From NCBI RefSeq assembly GCF_014773435.2, contig NZ_JACXAG020000007.1, positions 62,001-126,000 on the forward strand: DNA of 64,000 nt. Direction: 5' to 3'. Both the position numbers and the translations under genes were made by a program. Position 1 is the stretch's first letter. Every line of letters begins with the position of its first letter. The notes beneath the pieces were generated by a model. It was not told the DNA's origin. It searched no databases and saw only the letters and a list, made by a program, of their open reading frames with translations. Positions 44,543 through 55,259 of this stretch are shown one piece after another. Origin of the DNA: Polycladospora coralii (GTDB lineage Bacteria; Bacillota; Bacilli; Thermoactinomycetales; Thermoactinomycetaceae).

Positions 44543-45017
44543 AATTATGTTTAGACCGATGGTCTTATCTGATATCCCTGATATTGTCAAAGTGGAGAAT
44601 GCTTCATTTCCAACCCCGTGGCCCCAGAAGGCTTTTTATAACGAAATAGCCTTTAATCAATTCGCACGTTATACGGTGGTAACATGTGCAGACGAGATTA
44701 TCGGGTATTGTGGCTTTTGGCTTATTTTAGATGAAGCACATATCACAAATATAGCCGTTCACCCTGATTACCAAGGGTGTGGGATTGGTGAAATGACTTT
44801 AATCTATGTAATGGAGATGGCCCGAATGTCAGGGGCAAAAAGGATGACACTAGAAGTGCGTGTATCTAATTTAGTTGCACAAAAACTATATGAAAAGCTA
44901 GGGTTTGAAAATACTGGCGTACGTAAAGCGTATTATACAGATAATAAAGAAGATGCCATAATTATGTGGGTGACATTATATGAAGAACAACAATCAAATT
45001 CGTGTGTTAGGTATTGA
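44520..45017 (+). CDS. rimI: Ribosomal protein S18-alanine N-acetyltransferase
   Basis: 165-aa GNAT enzyme: [25 protein letters not shown], acetyl-CoA loop [21 protein letters not shown] and the C-terminal [28 protein letters not shown]. Acetylates the N-terminus of S18. Overlaps tsaB (23 nt) and tsaD (38 nt), the usual arrangement in Firmicutes. Confidence 0.93.
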   Translation: MSRRSKDKIMFRPMVLSDIPDIVKVENASFPTPWPQKAFYNEIAFNQFARYTVVTCADEIIGYCGFWLILDEAHITNIAVHPDYQGCGIGEMTLIYVMEMARMSGAKRMTLEVRVSNLVAQKLYEKLGFENTGVRKAYYTDNKEDAIIMWVTLYEEQQSNSCVRY

Positions 45018-46014
45018 AACAAGCTGTGATGAGACTTCTGTTGCGGTTGTGGAAGCGGGGACCCGTATACGATCCAATATCGTCTCTTCCCAAATTGATG
45101 TACATCAAAAGTTTGGCGGTGTCGTACCGGAGGTAGCATCAAGAAGACATGTAGAACGCATGACCATCATTATTGAAAAGGCGTTAGCAGAAGCGCGTAT
45201 TGATATGCAGGATATTGATGCGATTGCAGTGACACAAGGCCCAGGGTTAGTGGGAGCATTGCTTATCGGTGTAACAGCTGCAAAATCACTTTCATATGCG
45301 ACTGGAATTCCTTTAGTAGGAGTACACCATATTGCAGGGCATATTTATGCCAATCACTTGATCCAACCCCTTACTTTTCCACTAGTGGCACTCGTTGTAT
45401 CGGGTGGGCACACAGAGCTCATTTATATGGAAAAACATAATCAGTACCAACGTTTAGGTAAAACACGTGATGATGCAGCGGGTGAAGCATTTGACAAAGT
45501 GGCTCGATTACTAAATTTACCCTATCCGGGAGGGCCTCAAATCGACCGCTTAGCTGTGCATGGTAGCCCAACATATGATTTACCACGTGCTTGGTTAGGA
45601 TCAAATTCGCTTGATTTTAGCTTTAGTGGTCTCAAATCGGCGGTTATGAATTTGATTCACAACGCGCGCCAAAGAGAAGAAGAACTTGTGACTGCCAATA
45701 TCGCTGCAAGCTTTCAGCAGGCTGTGCTTGATGTCTTAATTGAAAAAACAATGCTTGCGGTCAAACAAACAGGCGTAAAAAATTTACTGTTGGCTGGAGG
45801 CGTTTCTGCGAATACAGGCCTACGGGTTGGTTTGCAAAAGCGTGCTGCTGACGGGCATATACATTTACATATTCCACCGCTCGAGTTATGTACAGATAAT
45901 GCAGCCATGATTGCTGCTGCGGGCACCTATCAATATTTAGCTAAAGATTTTGCGGGATTAGATATGAATGCCGAACCTAATTTAGCTTTGATCAAATCAT
46001 TAGAGCACCCATAA
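44980..46014 (+). CDS. tsaD: tRNA N6-adenosine threonylcarbamoyltransferase TsaD (Gcp)
   Basis: 344 aa, ASKHA/Kae1 fold. Metal-binding [26 protein letters not shown] start, [30 protein letters not shown], and [13 protein letters not shown]. Catalyses the last step of t6A formation. Last gene of the cluster; the stop codon lies in the loop of a GAGCACCC/GGGTGCTC hairpin (46003-46022) that has no T-run. Confidence 0.96.
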   Translation: MKNNNQIRVLGIETSCDETSVAVVEAGTRIRSNIVSSQIDVHQKFGGVVPEVASRRHVERMTIIIEKALAEARIDMQDIDAIAVTQGPGLVGALLIGVTAAKSLSYATGIPLVGVHHIAGHIYANHLIQPLTFPLVALVVSGGHTELIYMEKHNQYQRLGKTRDDAAGEAFDKVARLLNLPYPGGPQIDRLAVHGSPTYDLPRAWLGSNSLDFSFSGLKSAVMNLIHNARQREEELVTANIAASFQQAVLDVLIEKTMLAVKQTGVKNLLLAGGVSANTGLRVGLQKRAADGHIHLHIPPLELCTDNAAMIAAAGTYQYLAKDFAGLDMNAEPNLALIKSLEHP

Positions 46015-46022
46015 GGGTGCTC
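46003..46022 (+). other. Hairpin on the tsaD stop codon
   Basis: GAGCACCC-ATAA-GGGTGCTC, a perfect 8-bp stem with 4-nt loop, TAA of tsaD at 46012-46014. Without a U-tract it is not a standard terminator; it may protect the mRNA end. Confidence 0.5.
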
Positions 46023-46045
46023 GAATGATAAAAGGAGGTGATGAA

Positions 46046-46096
46046 ATGGGAGATCCTAAAGAGCCAACGGGTGATACCCGAATAGCAAAAACTTAG
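46046..46096 (+). CDS. Possible 16-codon peptide with ideal Shine-Dalgarno
   Basis: MGDPKEPTGDTRIAKT, ATG 46046, TAG 46094-46096. It is preceded by AAAGGAGGTGAT (46031-46042), fully complementary to the 16S rRNA 3' end, with a 3-nt spacer to the ATG. The quality of the ribosome site is higher than that of many real genes here. Composition is polar, with no signal. It may be a real micropeptide or a translated spacer; tsaD ends 32 nt upstream. Confidence 0.4.
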   Translation: MGDPKEPTGDTRIAKT

Positions 46097-46108
46097 AAAA
46101 TGTGGGTA

Positions 46109-46141
46109 TGTGGATAAAGCTGTGGATAAGTTTGTGGATAA
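46109..46141 (+). promoter_or_regulatory. Cluster of three perfect DnaA boxes
   Basis: TGTGGATAA (reverse complement TTATCCACA, the consensus DnaA box) occurs at 46109-46117, 46121-46129 and 46133-46141: three direct repeats exactly 12 nt apart. They fill the gap between convergent tsaD and the ABC-F gene. There is no dnaA/dnaN or AT-rich unwinding region, so this is not oriC. B. subtilis has similar non-origin DnaA-box clusters that titrate DnaA; from memory one lies near gcp (tsaD). Confidence 0.85.
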
Positions 46142-46146
46142 CTGTA

Positions 46147-48069
46147 TTAAGAAGATTCATCCGCTAGCTTCGCCCACTCCTCAGTTTTATCATGAAGAAG
46201 CAGTTCATTTGCCTCGAGATTCGCACGAATTGAAGCGCTCTTTATGGCATCGTTATAGACTTCCGGTTGACACAGTTTTTCGTGAATCTCGGCAATCTCT
46301 TTTTCTAAACGGGCGATTTCTAATTCCAACCCCGTAATTTTTTGTTCGCGTTTTCTTTTTAATTTTTTCTCTTCTTTCTCGCGCTGTCGATACTGTTCAG
46401 ATGAACTGATAGGCGTGGCGACTTGTTCTTGTGCTTGCTGCTCTTCTTCATATTTCTCCAATGCTTTTTTTTCGAGGTATCGTTCATAATTCCCATCATA
46501 TTCGACTAAGCCATCTGGCGTTAACTCCCATATGCGAGTGGCAAGTCGGTTAATAAAGTAACGATCGTGAGATACAAATAATAACGTACCAGGATATGCT
46601 TCTAACGCTTCTTCCAACTTTTCTTTACTTCTCATATCTAAGTGGTTGGTTGGCTCATCCATGAGCATAAAATTTCCTTTTCGCAATAAATGCTTTAATA
46701 AAGAGAGACGTGCTTTTTCTCCCCCACTTAAATCTTTCACTTGCTTAAAGACATCTTCACCACTAAATAAAAATTGCCCCAAGTAGGAACGGATTGTCGT
46801 CTGATCTAACGATTGATTTTGATTCCATAACTCATCGATCACTTCATTATCAAGTGTTAATTCGTCTTGTTCTTGATCGTAATAATCAAGTGTTACATTT
46901 GTTCCAAAAGTGAAAGAACCAGCTAAGGGATCTATTTTAGATGAAATGGTTTTAAGAAATGTTGTTTTGCCTGTACCATTAGGTCCTAATATAGCGATAC
47001 GCTCACCTCTTTCTACTAAAAGATGTTGAAATTGGTATAAAGGTTTGTCGTAACCAATGGTTAAGCGATCGGCTTGTAGTACCTGTTTCCCACTGATTCG
47101 ATCAATGTCAAATCGAATCGATGCTAATCGGTTATCCTGAGTAGGAGATTCAAGACGCTCTATTTTTTCAAGTGTTTTACGTCTACTTTGTGCGCGTTTC
47201 GTCGTTGAGGCACGAGCGAGGTTTTTTTGAACAAAATCCTCCATTTTTTGTATTTCTTCTTGTTGTTGTTCATATGCTTTTTGTTGTTGGAGTAAATTGG
47301 CTTCTTTTTGCTTTACGTAATCTTGGTAATTACCTACATAGCGAGTTGCTTTGTGACGCTCGATTTCATAAATAATGGTGACGAGACGATCAAGAAAATA
47401 ACGATCATGTGAGACGATAAGTAAAGCACCTTTGTATTGTTTTAGTGTTTGTTCTAACCATGTGATGGCTTGCATATCTAGATAGTTGGTTGGCTCGTCC
47501 AAAATTAAAAGCTCAGGCTCTTCTAATAACATTTTGGCCAGTGCAGCTCTTGTTTTCTGCCCACCACTCAGTTCCGATATACGTGTTTTTTGATAGGGAA
47601 TTGATCCCAACCCCAATCCGTGCAAGGCCCCCCTTATGCGCGCTTCATATGCATATCCACCTTGGTTTTCATAGCGCTCTTGTAAATTGGCATAGGATTG
47701 TAATACCTTTTGGTACCGTTCTTCTTGAGAGAAGACTTCTTCTTTACCCATCTCGGCTTCTAAGGTTTTTAATTCGGCCTCCATTTTTTTAAAGTGTGCG
47801 AAGGATCGTAATAATTCTTCCCAAATGGTAAGATCAGAGTCAAGACCCGTGTGTTGAGCTAAGTATCCAATACGACACTTTTTCGCAATACGTATTTCAC
47901 CAGAATCAGGAATGAGCTCACCAGTAATCATTTTAAGTAGTGTAGACTTTCCAGCACCATTTACGCCAATCAGGCCGACACGCTCGTTTTCATTTACTTG
48001 TAATTGAATATTTTCTAACACAGTCGTACTTGCAAAAGATTTATAGATTTGATTCACCTGTATTAACAT
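46147..48069 (-). CDS. ABC-F family ATPase (YdiF-like)
   Basis: About 640 aa with two ABC domains in one chain and no membrane part. Walker A GVNGAGKSTLLKMI and GPNGTGKTTFLKTI, signatures LSGGQKTRAALAKML and LSGGEKARLSLLKHL, Walker B LLILDEPTNYLD and FMLMDEPTNHLD, joined by a charged linker (QKNLARASTTKRAQSRRKTLEKIERL). A coiled-coil C-terminal domain ends at about residue 640. ABC-F proteins act on the ribosome, some giving antibiotic resistance. ATG 48069 follows AGGTGG. Convergent with tsaD. Confidence 0.93.
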   Translation of the reverse strand: MLIQVNQIYKSFASTTVLENIQLQVNENERVGLIGVNGAGKSTLLKMITGELIPDSGEIRIAKKCRIGYLAQHTGLDSDLTIWEELLRSFAHFKKMEAELKTLEAEMGKEEVFSQEERYQKVLQSYANLQERYENQGGYAYEARIRGALHGLGLGSIPYQKTRISELSGGQKTRAALAKMLLEEPELLILDEPTNYLDMQAITWLEQTLKQYKGALLIVSHDRYFLDRLVTIIYEIERHKATRYVGNYQDYVKQKEANLLQQQKAYEQQQEEIQKMEDFVQKNLARASTTKRAQSRRKTLEKIERLESPTQDNRLASIRFDIDRISGKQVLQADRLTIGYDKPLYQFQHLLVERGERIAILGPNGTGKTTFLKTISSKIDPLAGSFTFGTNVTLDYYDQEQDELTLDNEVIDELWNQNQSLDQTTIRSYLGQFLFSGEDVFKQVKDLSGGEKARLSLLKHLLRKGNFMLMDEPTNHLDMRSKEKLEEALEAYPGTLLFVSHDRYFINRLATRIWELTPDGLVEYDGNYERYLEKKALEKYEEEQQAQEQVATPISSSEQYRQREKEEKKLKRKREQKITGLELEIARLEKEIAEIHEKLCQPEVYNDAIKSASIRANLEANELLLHDKTEEWAKLADESS

Positions 48070-48249
48070 TTTTCCATTCCACCTCATTCAAAAACACTTT
48101 AGAATTAGTGTATATGAGGAATGGAAACAGAGCAAACCAGAAAGCAAAAGTGACGCGTTCTGTCAGAGGTGTTACGATAGTAAAAATGGAAGAATCGTGA
48201 AAACGAAAAATATCCTTGGCGTTTTGTAGGAAAAGGGGTAAGAAGCGAT

Positions 48250-48846
48250 ATGAGTGGGAAAAAGTCACTTAGACAAGAGATGCTAAATAGGCGCGCGCAA
48301 TTTACACCCACATTTGTAAAAAATAAGTCAGCATTGGTAAATCAAAGGCTAGTGCAACTTGAGTCATTGCAGTCTGCTCAAAACGTCCTTTTATACATGT
48401 CTATCCGTAATGAAATCGATCTAAAAGAAGCGATACAAGCGCTATGGGAACAAGGAAACGTAAAGGTGATTTTACCTCGTACAGATAAAAAACAGAAGAA
48501 ACTATATTGTTATCATGTGAAGCATCTTGACGACTTAGAAGTAGGGGCATTTGGCATATCAGAACCGAATCCATTACGTTGTGAAGAGATTCCCCCTACT
48601 GCACTAGATGTGTTATTCTTACCGGGCGTAGCTTTTGACCAATCTGGATACCGTTTAGGGTACGGTGGTGGATACTATGATCGCTTTTTACACCCTTCTT
48701 TAAAAGCCATTCGAATTGGAATCGCATACGATGAACAAATGGTTGATACCGTTTATCCAGAGAAGCATGATCAACAAGTAGATATAATCATCACTCCGAC
48801 AAAAACAATACGCAATCCTTCTAATAATTCGTGTACAATGGAATAA
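48250..48846 (+). CDS. 5-formyltetrahydrofolate cyclo-ligase
   Basis: 198 aa. Converts 5-formyl-THF to 5,10-methenyl-THF with ATP. Motifs KKSLRQEMLNRR (N-terminus), ILPRTDKKQKKLYCYHV, VLFLPGVAFDQSGYRLGYGGGYYDRFL (the family signature with the nucleotide loop) and GIAYDEQMVDTVYPEKHDQQVD. In B. subtilis the slot between ydiF and rex holds moaC; here it is this folate gene. AAAAGGGG upstream of the ATG. Confidence 0.93.
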   Translation: MSGKKSLRQEMLNRRAQFTPTFVKNKSALVNQRLVQLESLQSAQNVLLYMSIRNEIDLKEAIQALWEQGNVKVILPRTDKKQKKLYCYHVKHLDDLEVGAFGISEPNPLRCEEIPPTALDVLFLPGVAFDQSGYRLGYGGGYYDRFLHPSLKAIRIGIAYDEQMVDTVYPEKHDQQVDIIITPTKTIRNPSNNSCTME

Positions 48847-48869
48847 ACGGCACGCTGATTCAAAATATC

Positions 48870-48887
48870 TTGTGATAAGGTTCACAT
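48870..48887 (+). promoter_or_regulatory. Rex operator candidate
   Basis: TTGTGATAAGGTTCACAT: matches the 18-nt Rex site pattern TTGTGAA-WWWW-TTCACAA in both half-sites except at one position each, with two G in the centre. Lies about 155 nt before the chosen rex ATG. Autoregulation of rex by NADH/NAD+ is known in Gram-positives. Confidence 0.65.
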
Positions 48888-49042
48888 AAACCGATTATAT
48901 TTTAGCGAAGACATAGACACAATCTCCTGACTACCTATAATCATATATACTCATCTAGGAAAAGCGTGATGATTTCCTATAAATCATGTCCATTAACACA
49001 CCTGATTTAACAGCTTCTACAATGGAGGTGTACATTTCTGCT

Positions 49043-49705
49043 ATGGCAGATCAAAAAATACCACAAGTGACAGCGAAGCGGCTTCCACTTTATTATCGTT
49101 ACTTAGAGAAGCTTCACGTGATCGGCAAACAGCGTATTTCCTCATCTGAATTAAGCGATGCCTTACAAATCGATCCTGCGACCATTCGTAGGGACTTGTC
49201 CTATTTGGGGGAGTTAGGTAAAAAGGGTTATGGATATAATGTTACCTATCTATTGCAATTTTTGCGTGACTTTCTCAAGCAGGATGAGGTGACGAGTGTC
49301 GTGCTCATAGGAGTCGGTAATTTAGGCACAGCACTATTACGCTATAATTTCTATCGTAGCCATAATACCAAAATCGTAGCAGGATTTGATCGTGATTCAT
49401 CTAAAGTGGGGACGGATATTGACGGTATTACTGTTTATGATATGGACAGATTGGAAGATGTGATTCAGTTACACCAAGTAGAGGTTGCGATCCTTACTGT
49501 ACCCGTCAATTTCGCACAACAAACAGCTGATTTTATCATCCAAAAGGGAATACGGGGAATATTAAATTTCACACCCGCAAGACTGACTGCTCCTGCACAT
49601 GTACGCATTCACAATATTGATCTTACCGTAGAATTGCAGACACTGATTTATTTTTTGAAAAATTTTCCTGTTATAGAAGATATTCAAGAACCGGAACCCA
49701 CATAA
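49043..49705 (+). CDS. rex: Redox-sensing transcriptional repressor Rex
   Basis: 220 aa. N-terminal winged helix ([49 protein letters not shown]) and a C-terminal NAD(H)-binding Rossmann domain ([42 protein letters not shown]). Derepresses fermentation/respiration genes when NADH rises. ATG 49043 has GGAGGTG about 12 nt upstream and matches the family N-terminus. An open frame continues to 48986 but is unsupported. Confidence 0.95.
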   Translation: MADQKIPQVTAKRLPLYYRYLEKLHVIGKQRISSSELSDALQIDPATIRRDLSYLGELGKKGYGYNVTYLLQFLRDFLKQDEVTSVVLIGVGNLGTALLRYNFYRSHNTKIVAGFDRDSSKVGTDIDGITVYDMDRLEDVIQLHQVEVAILTVPVNFAQQTADFIIQKGIRGILNFTPARLTAPAHVRIHNIDLTVELQTLIYFLKNFPVIEDIQEPEPT

Positions 49706-49723
49706 TTGAAGGAGTTACACCCC

Positions 49724-50443
49724 ATGAGTGATGAACAACGTAATGAACCGCTAACACAGCATCTGACAGAATTACGAAACCGAATTATCTGGATACTGGT
49801 TAGTTTTGTAGTTGCTTTAATCGGTAACTTTGTTTTTGCAGAAAAAATTTATCGATACATCAAAAGTGATCTATTTAAAGAAATCACTTTAAATACCATA
49901 ACCTTAGCAGGGCCATTAAAAGTGTGGATGCAGATCGCCTTTGTCGGAGCATTAATCATTACGGTTCCGATTATTCTCTACCATATATGGCAATTTGTTA
50001 GACCTGGATTACATCCGAAAGAGCAAAAGGCCGCATTAATGTACATTCCATTTGCTATCTTGCTGTTCATACTTGGTATCAGCTTTGGCTACTTTTTAGT
50101 GATTCCTTTTCTCATTACATTTTTAGATGCCTTTGCAAATGGCTGGGGAATTGGGCAAGTTTATACCATCGAAAAAGCATTTGGTTTTGTATTTAGTATT
50201 ATTCTACCCATTTCCATATACTTTGAATTACCCGTTATTGTGCTATTTTTAGTCCGAATACGTATACTCTCAGTAGCTATTCTTAAGAAAATACGTCGTT
50301 TTGCTTATTTAGGTATTGTCGTTCTAGCTGCGATTATTACCCCAGCTGAGATCATCACCAACTTGGTGGTAGCCATCCCCATGATTTTACTCTATGAGTT
50401 TAGTATTCTACTCGCATGGCGTTTAGAGAAGAAGCTGGATTAA
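49724..50443 (+). CDS. tatC: Twin-arginine translocase subunit TatC
   Basis: 239 aa, six membrane helices. Motifs PLTQHLTELRNRIIW, the conserved Phe/Glu first loop (FAEKIYRYI) and YHIWQFVRPGLHPKEQKAALMYIPF. Recognises twin-arginine signal peptides. ATG 49724 has GAAGGAG 9 nt upstream. No tatA gene precedes it, as tatAy does in Bacillus; a TatA-shaped small protein is encoded after it at 50667. Confidence 0.95.
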   Translation: MSDEQRNEPLTQHLTELRNRIIWILVSFVVALIGNFVFAEKIYRYIKSDLFKEITLNTITLAGPLKVWMQIAFVGALIITVPIILYHIWQFVRPGLHPKEQKAALMYIPFAILLFILGISFGYFLVIPFLITFLDAFANGWGIGQVYTIEKAFGFVFSIILPISIYFELPVIVLFLVRIRILSVAILKKIRRFAYLGIVVLAAIITPAEIITNLVVAIPMILLYEFSILLAWRLEKKLD

Positions 50444-50460
50444 GAAGCAGCTTAAAGACA

Positions 50461-50640
50461 GTGGTGCTAAATATCCTACTGATAATGTCCTTTTTGAGTG
50501 AAATACCTCTTGGTCTTCACTTAGCGAAGCCGAATTTGGGATTGATCTTGTCGCGGCGAATGGAATGGAAAATTGACACGCATGATTCTGCACCTGCTTT
50601 TGTACATACTTTTACGCTTAATGGAAATCATAGCCATTAG
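50461..50640 (+). CDS. Doubtful small frame after tatC
   Basis: Open frame from GTG 50461 (up to ATG 50416 inside tatC) to the TAG at 50638: one hydrophobic stretch VVLNILLIMSFLSEIPLG, then a polar tail rich in His (HTFTLNGNHSH). No ribosome site. Occupies the position of Bacillus ydiK, but no similarity is recognised. It may be non-coding. Confidence 0.22.
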   Translation: MVLNILLIMSFLSEIPLGLHLAKPNLGLILSRRMEWKIDTHDSAPAFVHTFTLNGNHSH

Positions 50641-50666
50641 ATACCATGCTATATGGAGGCGATCAT

Positions 50667-50993
50667 GTGCAAAAGCAAAATCGAATCATGCGGTACTTAC
50701 TCGTGGGAGGGATCGCTTTTTTAGTAGCATCGCCAGCTGCCAGAAAAAAAACCTTCCAACTCACGATGAAAGGTTTCACTAAACTATTGACTATAATGAA
50801 TCAGATGAAGAAAAAAGGAAAGAAAGATGCTTCCATACCGAAAGCGAATTTTTCAGCATTAAAAAAGAGTGTGCAGACAGCACGCAAAAATATGGAGTCA
50901 GATGCTGACTTCAACAGCTTCATGAATTACAACTATTTTGATCTACCTGATCAACAGCAGGAAAATTCATCACCCAAAAATACTGTTCATTAA
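50667..50993 (+). CDS. Small single-helix membrane protein, 108 aa (TatA-like topology)
   Basis: GTG 50667 with GGAGG 7 nt upstream. One hydrophobic helix (residues about 8-24: MRYLLVGGIAFLVAS) is followed by a basic, probably amphipathic segment (ARKKTFQLTMKGFTKLLTIMNQMKKKGKKD) and a polar tail ending QQENSSPKNTVH. The Tat FG hinge motif is absent, so homology to TatA is not shown. Location 223 nt after tatC, in front of groESL, suggests but does not prove a link. No family recognised. Confidence 0.6.
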   Translation: MQKQNRIMRYLLVGGIAFLVASPAARKKTFQLTMKGFTKLLTIMNQMKKKGKKDASIPKANFSALKKSVQTARKNMESDADFNSFMNYNYFDLPDQQQENSSPKNTVH

Positions 50994-51023
50994 TTGGCAT
51001 AATAAGCATAACTATGATGAGAA

Positions 51024-51062
51024 GACATTTTCAACAGTAGCTTGAAAATGTCTTTTTGTCTG
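51024..51062 (+). terminator. Intrinsic terminator before groESL
   Basis: AGACATTTTCAA / TTGAAAATGTCT, 12-bp stem with 7-nt loop, followed by TTTTGTCTGTTTG. Confidence 0.85.
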
Positions 51063-51122
51063 TTTGTTGCCACTACTTATGAGCAGCAAGCAAAAACAAA
51101 TAAAAAAATTTTTCAAGACCAC

Positions 51123-51151
51123 TTGAAAAATGTGATCAAGATGAATATCAT
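51123..51151 (+). promoter_or_regulatory. Sigma-A promoter of groESL
   Basis: TTGAAA (51123-51128), 17-nt spacer, TATCAT (51146-51151). The CIRCE operator starts 12 nt downstream, at the transcription start. Confidence 0.8.
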
Positions 51152-51163
51152 AGGTAGTGGGTA

Positions 51164-51190
51164 TTAGCACTCGACATCTTCGAGTGCTAA
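51164..51190 (+). promoter_or_regulatory. CIRCE operator (HrcA site)
   Basis: TTAGCACTC-N9-GAGTGCTAA, a perfect match to the CIRCE consensus. HrcA represses groESL here until heat shock titrates GroEL. Confidence 0.98.
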
Positions 51191-51198
51191 CAAACTAA

Positions 51199-51516
<318 letters not shown>

Positions 51517-51545
51517 ACCAGAACATCATGGTTCTTACATCATGA

Positions 51546-53246
<1,701 letters not shown>

Positions 53247-53260
53247 GGTTGCCTTTTCAG

Positions 53261-53302
53261 CAAAAAACCTTTCTCGAATTTATTCGAGAAAGGTTTTTTT
53301 TG
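53261..53302 (+). terminator. Intrinsic terminator after groEL
   Basis: AAACCTTTCTCGAA / TTCGAGAAAGGTTT, 14-bp stem with a short loop, followed by TTTTT. Confidence 0.93.
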
Positions 53303-53468
53303 TTGGCTAACGCGTGGTTCACGAGGGATAGCCTAGTCAACTCAATGCGTTAGCGTAGGTGATGGGAAGTTCACCCTTATGAAAAAAATGATGCAAATTG
53401 ACACGCTTGACTTAACTTATATCATAAAAAATGATAGATTAATATTATTCTGAGGAAAGGGGTGCGAG

Positions 53469-54509
53469 ATGAAAAAATATCGTAGACCGGATATACATAT
53501 ACATATCCTCTTCATTTCTACGCTCTTACTATTCACACCTTTAACAACTTTTGTGGTACACGCTGAAACCTCACCAGGAGACAAGCTAAAAGATGTGAAA
53601 GAAGAAGAAAAAAACAAAAAAAATGAAGTGGAAGAAGTTAAGGCGCAAATGGATGCGAAACGCACAGAAATTAACGAAATAGAGCAAAAAATAGACAAGC
53701 TAGATACACAATTAGTAGAAAAGCAAAAGGAAATAGATAAAAAGGGGGAACTGGCTGACCAGCAAAAGGAAAAAGTGGGCGAAGTGCTAAAGCGGATGTA
53801 TTTAAGTGGAGATACGACATATACATCTATGCTGATTCGTGCCAAATCCTTTGCAGATTTCATTGATCGCTACCAATTTGTGCGTATTATGGTAAAGCAG
53901 GATACCCGTGTACTTGATGACTATCTGAATACGATTCGACAGCTAGAACAAGACCAAGCTAAAATCAAACAATTAAAAGCGAAACAGCAACCGTTACTAG
54001 ATGCCGTAGAAAAAGAAGTAGCAACTTTAAATAAGCAATATAATGAGCATAAAGATGAACTACAGAAAATCGAAAAAAAGAAAAATATTTTGTTAGTGCA
54101 ATACAATGGTGGGAGTGGAGAATTAGCATTTCCAAGCACGCGAGGACTCGTTTACTGGAACTATGGGCAAAATAGAGGTTCACATAGCCATGCCGGAATC
54201 GATATTCCTCGGCCATCAGGGACACCCATTTATGCTGCTGAAAGTGGAACAGTCGTTTTAGTAAAATCTGACCCTGGTGGGTATGGGATGTACATCGATA
54301 TCCAACACGGTAATGGTTTAAAGACGCGTTATGGTCATATGTATCGCAGTCAAATACGTGTATCTGTGGGACAAAAAGTTTCTCGTGGTACGGTCATTGC
54401 GGGAGTTGGGAATAACGGACGCTCATATGGTGCCAATGGAGGCTACCACCTCCACTTTGAAGTGTATAAGAACGGACGGGTACAAAACCCGAAGAACTAT
54501 GTAAATTAA
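53469..54509 (+). CDS. Secreted M23 murein hydrolase with coiled coil (EnvC/NlpD-like)
   Basis: 346 aa. Signal peptide (HILFISTLLLFTPLTTFVVHA, cleavage near residue 34), a long coiled coil (about 40-215, DKLKDVKEEEKNKKNEVEEVKAQMDAK) and a C-terminal LytM/M23 domain (about 225-346) with the zinc-site His/Asp in HSHAGIDIP, YGHM, and HLHFEVYKNGRVQNP. The two-part layout is that of CwlO/EnvC-type amidase activators or endopeptidases. GAGGAAAGGGG before ATG. A TTGACA-N16-TATCAT promoter lies at 53398-53425. Confidence 0.9.
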   Translation: MKKYRRPDIHIHILFISTLLLFTPLTTFVVHAETSPGDKLKDVKEEEKNKKNEVEEVKAQMDAKRTEINEIEQKIDKLDTQLVEKQKEIDKKGELADQQKEKVGEVLKRMYLSGDTTYTSMLIRAKSFADFIDRYQFVRIMVKQDTRVLDDYLNTIRQLEQDQAKIKQLKAKQQPLLDAVEKEVATLNKQYNEHKDELQKIEKKKNILLVQYNGGSGELAFPSTRGLVYWNYGQNRGSHSHAGIDIPRPSGTPIYAAESGTVVLVKSDPGGYGMYIDIQHGNGLKTRYGHMYRSQIRVSVGQKVSRGTVIAGVGNNGRSYGANGGYHLHFEVYKNGRVQNPKNYVN

Positions 54510-54510
54510 G

Positions 54511-54536
54511 ACCACCCCTCGTGGGTGGTTTTTTTG
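54511..54536 (+). terminator. Intrinsic terminator after the M23 gene (copy 1 of a pair)
   Basis: ACCACCC / GGGTGGT stem with loop CTCGT, followed by six to seven T. The same 25-nt unit recurs at 56323. Confidence 0.93.
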
Positions 54537-54692
54537 TTGGTTTGTAAAGGGATGAATCGCTTAAATCACGGGGTTGCATCTATGTAAAGTGAATTCAGTG
54601 ATAGTAGAAAAGTTGGAAAGTTGGTATGTGAGAAAAAAATTAAATTATTTCGATATATAGTTATATAAAGGAAAAAGAAGGAGACTAGTGAT

Positions 54693-55259
54693 ATGAGCTC
54701 AAATGAAGCCAATTTTATAGAGCGATTACAGCGTCAAGAAGAAGATGCATTAGCGTATATTGTGGATCATTATCTGGGATTAATCAAAGGGATTGTATAT
54801 AAAACATTATCTTCTCTAAACAATAAGGGCATGATCGAAGAGTGTATCAATGATGTTTTGCTCTCTGTTTGGAACAATGGAAAGAAATTTTCAGGAGAAA
54901 CAACAGATTTTAAGAAATGGATATGTGCTATCGCCAAATTTAAATCTATTGATTATTACAGAAAAGCATGTAGGAATACTGAGCAAAGTTCAGATGCAAT
55001 AGATATGAAATCTAATCATACAGTTGAGTTAGAAATTATTCGTATGGAAAATCATTTTGAACTGGTCCAACTGATTAACCAATTGCCAAAATTAGACCGA
55101 GATATTTTTATCATGAGATTTTTTTGGGGGATGCGTACTGAAGATATTGCAAATCAATTGAATGTAACAAAGTCATCAGTAGATAATCGGATTTACCGTG
55201 GGAAAAAGAAATTAAGTCAACAAGCTCAAAAATTACAGGTAGGGGTGAATGTGATATGA
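54693..55259 (+). CDS. ECF-type sigma factor
   Basis: 188 aa. Region 2 (MIEECINDVLLSVWNNGKKF, TDFKKWICAIAKFKSIDYYRK) and region 4 (QLINQLPKLDRDIFIMRFFWGMRTEDIANQLNVTKSSVDNRIYRGKKKL). No region 1 or 3, so group 4. Its stop overlaps the next gene by 4 nt, and that gene is a membrane anti-sigma candidate. GAAGGAGAC before ATG. No autoregulatory AAC/CGTC-type promoter could be seen upstream. Confidence 0.9.
   Translation: MSSNEANFIERLQRQEEDALAYIVDHYLGLIKGIVYKTLSSLNNKGMIEECINDVLLSVWNNGKKFSGETTDFKKWICAIAKFKSIDYYRKACRNTEQSSDAIDMKSNHTVELEIIRMENHFELVQLINQLPKLDRDIFIMRFFWGMRTEDIANQLNVTKSSVDNRIYRGKKKLSQQAQKLQVGVNVI

Noticed and set aside
46109-46141. Possible replication origin because of the DnaA boxes
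   Set aside because: No dnaA, dnaN or other origin genes, no AT-rich unwinding region and only three boxes in 33 nt; a DnaA-binding cluster is the better reading.
50573-50782. 69-codon frame after tatC with a hydrophobic start
   Set aside because: No ribosome site, and it overlaps the better-supported 108-aa gene in another frame.
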